This document shows, one piece after another, positions 24,292 through 33,867 of a DNA stretch of 64,000 nucleotides. The position numbers were made by a program, and so were the translations under genes. Numbering within the stretch: the first letter of the stretch is position 1; every line of letters begins with the position of its first letter. Under the pieces are notes generated by a model, which saw nothing but the letters and a program-made list of their open reading frames with translations, had not been told where the DNA came from and searched no databases. The DNA is from Panorpa germanica (lineage: Eukaryota; Arthropoda; Insecta; Mecoptera; Panorpidae): the NCBI GenBank assembly GCA_963678705.1, contig OY783211.1, positions 11,484,603-11,548,602 on the forward strand, in the 5' to 3' direction.

Positions 24292-24934
24292 TCTTCAGCA
24301 TTAAAATTATGCTGAACAAAATGATTCTAATCTTTACATCAATTTTTTATTATATTTCAGTAAAATTAACATACAAATAATAGTTTTTGCATTGAAATTG
24401 ATTCAAGGTAATCAAGTTGAATAGAATATATGGTATTGGTATTCGATACTCGTCTGAAATGGACAGTTTCTTTTGCTAGTTTCTTATTTAGTTGGGTTTG
24501 TATTGTACTAATATTCATTTTTATTTCTAGATTTGCAAGACAAACATGATGCGGTCGATATGAAAAATAACCTTTCACGTATTGTGGTATCCAACTGTCG
24601 CACAATACAGTGGTAAGTTAAAAAATCATTATTTATGAATATTATTAACGACAGTCAATAGACTGCTATGAATATGAATAGAGAGGACTTGACTTGACCT
24701 ATGTTAGTGTGTAGCCCAGTAAAATTATGACGAAAATTTTTATACCAAAAATCGTGATCAGGTATCTCAAAAAAGTAACTACTAGTTATGTAAACTATTA
24801 GTATAAATCTAAAATATGTGCTTTAAGGATCGTCGCTATATTTAATTATGTTTTGGTGAACATTTATTTTATTACGTTTTATATTTTACTAAACGTTACT
24901 AGGCTATGATGTTTTTGTTACATAATATAGTTGT

Positions 24935-25160
24935 CAGTAGTGGATTAACTAATTTAGGCAGCTTCGTGGTACCTCGATTCCTGAGGTCCGTGTCTCCTTT
25001 CAAGCAATATTTTTGCATTGAATTCTGCCTTCAGATTTAATTAACTAATTTTATATAGTTAGCAAGAAGCAAGTATCATTGACTTTTAAAAAAATGTGCA
25101 CTCGTTTTAGTTTTTTTTTATTTGGTTACGCCAGGCACTTAAGAAATTAATTCGGCACTG
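24935..25160. mobile_element. hAT-like MITE relic
   Basis: The left end CAGTAGTGGATTAACTAATT and the inverted right end CAGTGCCGAATTAATTTC share a CAGT..YGRATTAA core. Related termini occur at 26916, 28250 and 57046. The 8-bp flanks (ATAGTTGT and GTAAGAAA) do not match, so the boundaries or the age make this tentative. Confidence 0.4.
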
Positions 25161-25385
25161 GTAAGAAATAAATATGGGGTAACAAATAATTATAAGTAAT
25201 TTATAGAAATTAATACATTACGTAATACAGTTACTTTTATGGTAATATTTAGAAACCAGAAGAAATTTAAAAAAAAAAAAGGAAAAAATTAAAAATATGT
25301 TGATTTTGAAATTCAAACATTTTCCTGTGGGGTCACAATTTTAAAATATAACATTTTATGAAATCTTCTTTACCGGAGTTATTCG

Positions 25386-25403
25386 TTTTCCGTTAACGGA
25401 AAA
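25386..25403. repeat. Perfect 18-bp palindrome (TTTTCCGTTAACGGAAAA)
   Basis: Exactly self-complementary over 18 bases. It could be a dimeric protein-binding site or chance. Confidence 0.8.
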
Positions 25404-25759
25404 TTTGTTTCGCTGAGTTCAACTTATCATAATTATTTCTAGCAAAAATGTTATCAATAGTTAACATTGGATTCTTCGAATTAATTATTAGAAAAACTAT
25501 TGAATTAAAACATTAATGATTTTTTATTTAATGTGTAAAAGTATAGCTTACAGTTAAACCAGTTAAAATTTTAATTTAATTCACACGAATAATTTAAATT
25601 TTAAATTTTGATGGTTTTCTACATTACAACAATTTTGAAACATTATTTTCCTGTACTACGGGTATCTTACTTCACTTCAAGTTATTTATTATATGCAAAT
25701 AACGAATACCGTCCAGTAGAATAAACATATGCATTAAGTATTATTATTGTTTGTAGAAT

Positions 25760-25878
25760 CAAAGAATACCGCGAAAAAAATCATTACCGAGAAATGACCT
25801 CAGAAACATTCGCATAGCATCGCAAGTAGCATCCGCGGTTGCTACTCAGGTTTATGCGATATCGTAAAACATTCTTTG
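25760..25878. repeat. Nested inverted repeat, possible small fold-back element
   Basis: The outer arms are CAAAGAAT (25760-25767) and ATTCTTTG (25871-25878). Inside are CGCATA/TATGCG (25811-25816, 25853-25858) and AGTAGCA/TGCTACT (25825-25831, 25840-25846) around the 8-nt loop TCCGCGGT. The centred nesting of three exact pairs argues for a folded unit. Confidence 0.5.
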
Positions 25879-26206
25879 TAGATGGAGTCACAGAGATGGA
25901 AATTTATATATGTAATCAGTTCTTCCAGGAATATTTGACACTATCGCAGGATGATATGTGCCGATGCACGATTCGGACTTATCGGAAGGAGCTGCATCGG
26001 TTGATATGAGATCGTATTAATTATTTTTGCATGTTCAGGCATTATTTTATCTAACGCGTTCTCTCGTAGGGACCTGGCTTATCTGTGTTCACTGAGAACT
26101 GTAATCTTGGAATAGAAACAGAACTCTTCAGAATAGCCATTGGGTTTGGAGTTTCAGATTGGCAAGGGAGCCCAAGCTTTCTGGAATATTTTTCTTAAAA
26201 TATTCT

Positions 26207-26260
26207 GGCGCTTGTCCAAGAATCGAACTCGGAAAGCGTCCATCTCTCAGCCATTGTATT
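26207..26260 (-). mobile_element. SINE head, tRNA-derived
   Basis: The minus strand reads ATGGCTGAGAGATGG (box A) and, about 15 bases later, GAGTTCGATTCTTG (box B). The SINE body probably continues to about 26050. The short box A-B spacing shows an internal deletion relative to a tRNA. Confidence 0.5.
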
Positions 26261-26397
26261 GTTCCAAAATCCAATAAAACCAATACAATATTTATGTATT
26301 AATATTGCACTGTAAATGCGATGTTAAAGGTTAAAATCATAGTAATTAAAAATAAAGTAAGCTAGCTTTTAAACGAATATTCTATAATTGAAAGGAA

Positions 26398-26915
26398 ATG
26401 ATTTCACGTGATGACAAATTCGTATTTTCCATGGAAAACAGACTTAAAATTGAATTTCCGTTTGAGTTGATTAAATATTTATCGTTTCACATATCCTGCC
26501 TCTTCACGTTTAATTTATTTCTATCTTCGACACCTGGAGGCGCAACGCGGCGGGTTTTTGAATCTTTAACCATGCAGACTACGAATGTAATACCCGTTTC
26601 AGACTAGTGCGATTTCCACATTCATAAGTTGACTTTATTTAGGTAGGAGTGTAAGTAAATTATGAATGAATGTTGAAAGGCACATGTTGGAGTCGCAGTA
26701 GTCTGTACCGCGTTTTGTAAAACTATTGAGCAAGTACCAACATGTAAATCGCTGGCATATTTTTCTATTTTTACATTATTTACTTATGTAATTCTTTGTT
26801 AGTTATTTTCAAATGTTTATACATTTACAGAATTCTTGCTAACATTTTCATATACTTGTCGATAGTATTGTTCATTTAGTTTTTATTGATTTGGTATTTT
26901 ATTAATAACAATAAC
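26398..26915. other. AT-rich spacer, no gene seen
   Basis: The 69-codon frame at 26398-26607 has no recognisable domain. Confidence 0.4.
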
Positions 26916-27020
26916 CAGGGGCGGCATTAGCTATTGCGAAGTCCCGGGCAGCAGATCTTTGCGAGTCCTCTTGCGGTAGAACTTTGCGAGGCCCCGGGGC
27001 GGCTGATCTTTGCGAGGCAC
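26916..27020 (+). mobile_element. hAT-type terminus with four ~25-bp tandem units
   Basis: It opens CAGGGGCGGCATTAGC, a standard hAT-type end, and is followed by about four GC-rich units with the core CTTTGCGAG (first unit CTATTGCGAAG). Subterminal tandem repeats of this kind are typical hAT transposase-binding arrays. The opposite end was not found. Confidence 0.5.
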
Positions 27021-28244
27021 TTGTTCTTTGTATAATTAATGTAAATTGTAAGTAAGTATTTTTGATCATAATTGACGAGAAATAAAATTTTATGTTGGAA
27101 GTTTTATAAAACTTAACTGTAGCTGTATAAAAGTTAGCAGTATTGTATACAAAGATGACTAATAAACTAAGGTACATGAATACCTTAAATATAAACGCAG
27201 TGATTCAAGGCGCGAGATTCAAATAGATATATAAGTAACGCATAACGCTAAAGTCAACGCTGATTCCAAATCTGCAATTATATTTTCTTTGGCCTACCGG
27301 TTTTTGAGTTATCGGCATTTTATAGGTCAAATTATGAACTATATTATTATTACATTTAATCATCTAAAACTGGCTTAACAACAATGAAAAAACAGTTAAA
27401 TTTAATGAGCATAAAAAAGAATTTATTAAAAAAATTTAAGAGTACATTGTTAAAAATCCATAAATAAACATTTCTATTACTCTATATATAATTTTAATAA
27501 AAAATAAGTACACTTTTCATACGATTTATTTTTTCCTCATTGCAAAAGCCGATAATCCAAACTTCAAACTTTATATATCATATACAAAAGCTTTATATTT
27601 TCACTTTCTAAAGCTCTCAAATAAAAATGGAATGTTTTTTTTATATCGTGTATAAGAAATATTAAACAACACGTGGGGTTGTTAGTTGGTTTTTTAGGGG
27701 TGGCTGTCGACTGTCGGATGTTGGGGTGGTATGTTATTTATACGTTATGCCCTCACTTACCCTTGTTCTCTTTCTCGTTCTCCTATTTAACACCAGAGAC
27801 CGAACACATCTCAAAACCTCTTTCATGTGTCTACGCTGTGACAGCATTTTATTTACAGCTTTTATTTAATGTTGATCTTATCCAATATAAAACATTATGG
27901 AAAATATGTTTAATTATTGTAAAAGACATTTTAAGAGCTTTTAAGAAGGGGGGACGGGACGCCTATTGTCTTCATTGTTTTAAGAAGGATTGTGTATTCA
28001 AAGTTGTAGCATGCTCGATGCTTGACTTGTGTTTTAATATTTGTAAGATGAAAAATAGGTAGCTTACGCATTTGTGCTCTAATTACTCTTATGCTTTGCT
28101 TGTTACTCGTATTATTATTTTTTCTTTTAAATAATTAGACTTTGAGGTTATGTTAGTCAACTTTATCAATATATGGTAGTACAGTTTTATAGAAATTAAG
28201 CTCATTAAGAATTATAGCTATTAATAGGTTAATATTACAGTCAA
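27021..28244. other. AT-rich spacer, no gene seen
   Basis: The 129-codon frame at 27673-28062 is rich in Phe, Leu and Cys with no domain I recognise and poor start context. I leave it uncalled. Confidence 0.4.
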
Positions 28245-28312
28245 ATGCATGCCCAGATTAACCAATCGACAAGTAAGACAAATGTCCAAGTGCCCGGATT
28301 CAATCGGAGCAA
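28245..28312 (+). mobile_element. hAT-type terminal fragment
   Basis: GCCCAGATTAACCAATCGAC, then AAGTAAGACAAATG and GTGCCCGG, follow the order of hAT ends with the CAGTGGCGGATTAACC-type start. Only this fragment remains. Confidence 0.3.
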
Positions 28313-28638
28313 TTGTGACAGGATACAACTGATTTCGGCGGAAGGCAATTTTGAGGGGATACACTCAATTCCTTCAAAGTAATTGTGACTTTATTGATTC
28401 GACGAATTTTGACTATATACAATTAATTTTATTACCACTTATGCTAGATCTACAGATAGGTAAATCCGGCTGTGTATATACCACTAATTTCGCGTGGAAT
28501 ATAAAAAAATTATCTTTAAATTTTTAGATTTAATACTCAGGGTCTAAGACTAAATTATAAAATACAGAAACCGACTGGATGACAATCCAAACACTTTTAC
28601 GGTGAACCTAATGAAAGTTAGAAATGAGTGTAGGCTAA

Positions 28639-29056
28639 AGCCCTCGGCACACGAGTCGACCGATGGCAAACTAGCCGAGCAACGAAGTTTCCAACGAAAA
28701 CGAGCCGTGTTTCGTGACTCTATAGAATTTTTAACAATAGCATACCAGCGGATTTTATTATGTCGTATTTGTATGTATGTATATATTAAAATACTTTTGA
28801 TAGTATTTGTGCACATCTGTGCTCATGATGTCACCATCAAAAGCATGCAACCAAGCATTCCCTGCGACCGAGAAACAGAGTCGCTGAAAACGTGCTCAAA
28901 ACCAGTTTCAAATCGGTTTTCTTTAATTAGTACCGTGTGTTTTCTCTCACTAGTATACACGTTCGTTCTCTCACTAACAACACAGTTCCATTCTCATTCG
29001 GTTCGGGCAGATTCGGGGCTAAGGTTTGCAATCAGTCGCCCCATGTGAGGAGGACC
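28639..29056. mobile_element. 418-bp MITE with TAA flanks (PIF/Harbinger-like, tentative)
   Basis: The left end AGCCCTCGGCACACGAGTCG and the inverted right end GGTCCTCCTCACATGGGGCG align, and the similarity continues inwards (GACCGATGGCAAAC against GACTGATTGCAAAC) for about 40 bp. TAA flanks both ends (28636-28638, 29057-29059), which fits PIF/Harbinger-type 3-bp duplications. The 148-codon plus-strand frame at 28602-29048 starts outside the left end and runs through the element; it is not a host gene. Confidence 0.6.
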
Positions 29057-30525
29057 TAAAAAGAAAACTACCAAGCGATTTAGTCGACGACTAAAATGTA
29101 CTAAATATCTTGTGTACACTTGGAAGGAATATTACCTTATTACGATGTATCATTGGATATATTCCTTTCAAAATTTTGCGATATTAATAGATTACGAAAT
29201 TCTGAGATGTCAATAAAAAAAAAAAAAATTGGTAATATATTAGATTTTTTTTTGTACATGTACATTGAGGGGCTGTTAATCTAGGGCTGTCAAATGTGTC
29301 ATGCTGCGGTAGTAGCTAATAATCGAGATAAATGTAATAAACAGACTGTTACCAACAAATACTAATTTGTTATTAATTAATGTGACAGAAACTGTCTATA
29401 AATAGTTTAAAACCATATCTGTTGCGGTTTTCTTGTTTATTACTATAATCTATATAATCTGTCAGTCACATACGTACTTAAAAATATCCATACCTTGTGG
29501 TTTAAATGCAGGAAGATCATTACGTTGCTAACAAACTACTCCTAATAACTGATAACGTACAGGAAACGTTATAACAAACAAAGTGTGACAGCCACAGACG
29601 TCGTCGGCGTCGTTGTCTTACTCCTATGAGAAATATCATTATAGTTGTGTTTACGGAACATGTTTGTTTGAATTAATTCACAAAATAACAAAAACAAGTT
29701 GCAAATTGAGGAAGCTGTATTGTTATTAATTAACACACATTTGTATATAATTAATTCTACAGATACATATATATTCGTACATAAGTATTATATACGTGTA
29801 CATATAGCATAGAGAATTTTGAAATAAAGTTATAATTAAAGTATACATAGTATAAACAACATGTAAAATAATAATGTACATTCATTTTATAAAATCATTT
29901 TAACGTTATGTGCTTCTTTATTTGTTATAAAAAGTTTTTTTAAGTAAAGAATAACTGGTCTCAAGAGGCATACCTTCAAAATAATTATACATATATTAAA
30001 AAATAGTTTAAAGCAATAGTTGTATTTCGTGTGAGGGTTAAATAAGTCATTTACGTTAGGATCAAAAGCAATTGTGACTAGATTGATTTCGCGTTGGTGT
30101 TAAAAAAGTTAACAAAGTGTGTGTGACACTCCTATTGCCGTATTATCATCTTAGAAGCCTTGTACAATAACCCTCACTTGTATATAAAGCTTGCGCGAGA
30201 AATTCTTTATATCTAGTCACAATATTTCACCTGCGTAATGATTAATACGCCCCTGCACACGCCCAGAATGCCGCAGGTATTAGGTATTTCAATTTTTATA
30301 GGGAAAAGTCATAAATCACCATCACTGGTTTAAAGGGTTGTTTTTGCATGTAAACAAATAATTTCTTCTTTATTTTTGTTCAAATATATTTTTCCCTTCT
30401 TCTTATCACTCAATAAGTTCGTAGGATGACATATAAAAATACCGAGTCCGAATAATACTTGTCCAGCTATTGCTGTGCTTAAACGGTATTTTTTCAATTA
30501 AAAAGCAATTCTCTATCAGCACACG
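29057..30525. other. AT-rich spacer, no gene seen
   Basis: No gene or transposon end could be supported. Confidence 0.45.
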
Positions 30526-30690
30526 AAATTCAGATTTTTCCATTGTTTTGAACAAGTCAAAGTACCGTGACTAAAACCACTGTAACTTGTAAAGTATTTG
30601 TTGGAATGACATGAAATTTTGACAAATAGTGTTTGAAGGTTGGTACTATTTAAAAATCATATGGGTTTGTCAATAGTGGCGCCATCTATA
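30526..30690 (+). repeat. Three-copy dispersed repeat, copy 1
   Basis: Diagnostic words are GACTAAAACCACTGTAACTT and GGAATGACATGAAATTTTG, then GTTGGTACTATTTAAAAAT. The same order occurs inverted at 49110-49310, and the first block recurs at 52385-52450. The family is unclassified; it may be the subterminal region of a long-TIR DNA transposon. Confidence 0.65.
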
Positions 30691-31407
30691 TGTCATCCTG
30701 CGAAGTTATTGTGTTTTGTATTAATGTATCATTGTCGTTGTGGTCATAACTTTGCAACCATTTCGTAATGGAGCTAAAATTTCATGCAATGTGTTGCAGT
30801 TTAATGTGTGCTGTAAATTTAATTAACTGATCCCACTAAACAAATAATTTACTACAAGTAAATGTGTATTTGCTACACATATTTTTGCTACACACACTTG
30901 TGTTAACAGAGAAATATCTTCATATGTTATTTTATTCATTCTTCTTCAGTCTATTTTACTCCATACTCCATCACTCATATAAATTCACTTTACATATTTT
31001 AATCTTCAAATGTTAAATTTTCTCTTTCTTCTTTTGACTTGGAAAACCATTTTCCGCCACGATAGGAGCCATTCGTAATCCGTTTATGGCAAAGTGATGG
31101 ACATAGGAATAATATATATTTTACCTTTTCTTGTATTTCATATTCACATGTCTGTCTACCTTTTTTATAATCATAAATTCCTTTTAGCATACCTTTTACC
31201 ATACTCAGTGAATTCAATAAAATACACATTGAAAAGGTGTTTTAAATTTGAGGTTATTTTTCTATTATCAATGCTTTTATAAAAAAGATAACATTTTATT
31301 TCTTTGTAGGGAGATACACTTATTTTGACTTTGAGTTTGAACGGGTATATATATTTGTAAGCCAATGTGGTCCATTATAAGTACATTTTTTGATATTTTT
31401 GATTTTA
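30691..31407. other. AT-rich spacer
   Basis: The first 100 bp may still belong to the preceding repeat. Short frames on both strands at 31.0-31.4 kb are not called. Confidence 0.4.
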
Positions 31408-31443
31408 ATGAAATAAATAATATTCTTTTTAGTTATTAAAGGA
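31408..31443 (+). repeat. 36-bp dispersed repeat, copy 2
   Basis: 34 of 36 positions identical to 19889-19924. Confidence 0.65.
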
Positions 31444-32440
31444 TTTACTTCTTCTCTTTGTTACTTCTGAATATCATTATGTGTTTCAAAGTTTCAAAAA
31501 CATAAATTCTCTTGATTTTTTCTTTTTGGGATTAACTGCATATGAAGAGTAAATCAAAATCTTGTTCACAGATGAAGTATCAAATATTATATTTAAGTTA
31601 TTTGGTTAAAAAGCACTAAAAACTAAATAAGAAGTAACGAAAAAAATATTTTAATAGCAACTTTTTATGATTTGTTCACGTTGTGTACTTATACTAATAA
31701 ATATAACTTTTAATACTAATTTATTGTATTGCTAGAACACATATATAAAGTTTGAAATGCCAAAATTATACTTCTTTGTCATATTCTGTTGATACACCTT
31801 TTTAAAAGCAAAATATAGACTCCTGTTATTACACTACTTAATTTTAGATTTATTTTCATTTATAACTTTTGTATTATAAAAGTTACAACAAAAAGTTATT
31901 AACAAAAGTTGTAGATGATATTATTATCAACAAAAAAGCTCTTCACAATTTTTTTGTGGGAGCTATATATTTCAAGATAAACGAAGTAAACTGATTATCC
32001 CGTAATTTCAAGATGGCAGTTAACCCTTTTACATGATAAAAATATGAAATTGCTGCTAACCTAATATTCTGCATATTATTCTGAAAACTAAGAAAACATA
32101 AGGTACGTTCCGGACATGAATCCCAAAGCATACCAGCGTAATATTACCGCCCTAATTCTATCTCAGCAACTGTGCTGTCAACCAAATATGAATAATGATT
32201 TTAGTAAATAAAAACGAATGTGTTCCAAAGACTTCCCTTTTAATTGGATTGTTTTAAATGCATGTACTCGTATGTGCCAAGCAATGCATATAAAGTTCAT
32301 GAACTATTTGACAGAAATGTATAATTTCCAGGTCTGCAATACTACAGCGCAATGGTAATTGCTCCTATGACATAAATATACTCGTATCTCAATATTTACA
32401 CATATGTGAAACTGCATATATGTAAATGTAAAACTTCTCC
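31444..32440. other. AT-rich spacer, no gene seen
   Basis: Two TACTCGTA words (32265, 32379) lie just before the GC-rich island. Nothing else. Confidence 0.45.
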
Positions 32441-32860
32441 CCCTTTCAGCCGCCCACCCGCTCACCCTCCCGCGTCAAGTCAATGTCTGCCTGTCTGCCC
32501 CAGTCTGGGATGGCGTAGGGTTATTTCATCGCATGACATCACACCCCCAACGATCTGGCAACGATGCAACCCCTAGACTGTGTACTCCACTCACACAATA
32601 ACGCTCTGTCTGTGGGGCTGGATCGTCGACCGTCGGCTGCCTCCCGTTCACCCCACTCAGTAACCCCACCCATTGCCCTGTACCCAGCAGCAGAGCTAGC
32701 AGAGTAACCTCGATCTGGATCCAACAACGAAATGAGAAGATTCGTTAACGTCGTTATCCCACGAATCTAACGAAATACCCGGAGCGGATTACAGATCGAG
32801 GGTGTAGTCAAAGTCCCACTGTATTGTCGAACCGAACTGTAGCGTAGTGGTGAAACTTCT
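32441..32860. promoter_or_regulatory. GC-rich island, possible promoter or untranslated exon
   Basis: Hand counts give about 58% G+C over 32461-32700, then about 46% to 32820, against about 30% around it. About a dozen CpG dinucleotides fall in 240 bp. The 62-codon minus-strand frame inside it follows from the composition and shows no domain. No transposon ends bracket it. Plausible readings are a promoter/first exon, a conserved enhancer or a long non-coding exon. Confidence 0.25.
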
Positions 32861-33064
32861 GGAAACAGAAATTAGATTTACCAGACGTGTTTATTGAACT
32901 AGGTATATTGCAGTATATTAGTTTATATGTTAGAAATCAATCCAACATATTTCATTTTGTACAGCGTCTCTAGTAGTTCTTTTTACAGAAGAAAAGACAC
33001 AAAATCCGCGTACAAGTATCTTAAATTTGATATTTCTTGTTATATGTATTTAGTTAGCCAACTA
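32861..33064. other. Spacer
   Basis: No gene seen. Confidence 0.4.
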
Positions 33065-33066
33065 TA

Positions 33067-33234
33067 CCAAACCCTCCTATAACACGAGTTCCCACAACAT
33101 GGTGGAGATATTCCTTTAACATTTCCCATTTAGTTTAGTATCTCTAACGTTACCCATTTCTTCTGTGTTATAGCTCTCTATCACGCGTCTTCCTATAACA
33201 CGATCGCGTACGACGTGTTATACGAGGGTCAACT
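33067..33234. mobile_element. 168-bp MITE, pogo/Tigger-like
   Basis: The left end CCAAACCCTCCTATAACACG and the inverted right end AGTTGACCCTCGTATAACACG share CCCTC.TATAACACG. TA flanks both sides (33065-33066, 33235-33236). Inside, CCTATAACACG and CGTGTTAT recur as an inner inverted pair. Ends of the form CAGTYGAACC..CGTATAACGCG are typical of pogo/Tigger elements. Confidence 0.55.
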
Positions 33235-33842
33235 TAATATGCGACATTTTGTAACGAAGCCCAGGTAGGAAATAGTCTTGGAGTGCAGGTTTAAAACTTG
33301 AAAGTAGTGTTATTTAGGCTTGGTATACAAGCTAACTGCAAGGTTGCTACTATAATAGTATACAACACAACTCTAAACGAATAATTAAACATTAAAATTA
33401 GCTATCTAGTAGTTTATCTTCCAAGCGTTCTATGAAATTTGGTGTGCTAAACTGGTTGCTGAAAGAATAAAATACATGCGTTTTCCAATTGGTAGTAGCT
33501 AATCCTGGAAGGTTATTCAGCTTGGTTATATTTAATATTGTACCAACCTAAATAAATAAGCTTAAAACTGCTAATGCCTTGCAAAGATAGCTTTATAAAA
33601 TCTAATTTCAAGATTCATTTCTACCTGGGAGCCCGGTAACAATTTACTTGTCATTTGGTACAGGACCTTAAAAGAAAAGGTAATATCAGACAGGTTGAAA
33701 GGTAATTGAGTCAGATTTTTCTTTTCGTAGATATTACTAAGACAAATAGGAACGGCTTTGTTTTGTAGTACGCACCCCAATTAAACTTTCGCACATAAAT
33801 GCTTTTGCATATCTGAATTTAGCCACAATTAAAAGTTGCTCC
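33235..33842. other. Spacer, no gene seen
   Basis: The 69-codon minus-strand frame at 33571-33780 has no recognisable domain. Confidence 0.4.
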
Positions 33843-33867
33843 CGAGACAACCGTCTCGCCGTTGTCT
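33843..33867. repeat. Two mutually exclusive short hairpins
   Basis: CGAGAC-AACC-GTCTCG (33843-33858) overlaps AGACAAC...GTTGTCT (33845-33851 with 33861-33867). Both stems are perfect. Confidence 0.5.

Noticed and set aside
26902-27177. 91-codon minus-strand frame with repeated QRSAA-like motif
   Set aside because: The motif is the translation of the hAT subterminal tandem units.
27673-28062. 129-codon plus-strand frame
   Set aside because: Composition-driven (Phe, Leu, Cys), with no recognisable domain, splice sites or start context.
28602-29048. 148-codon open frame, the longest in the window
   Set aside because: It spans the left boundary of a TIR- and TAA-bounded MITE, shows no domain, and overlaps open frames on the other strand.
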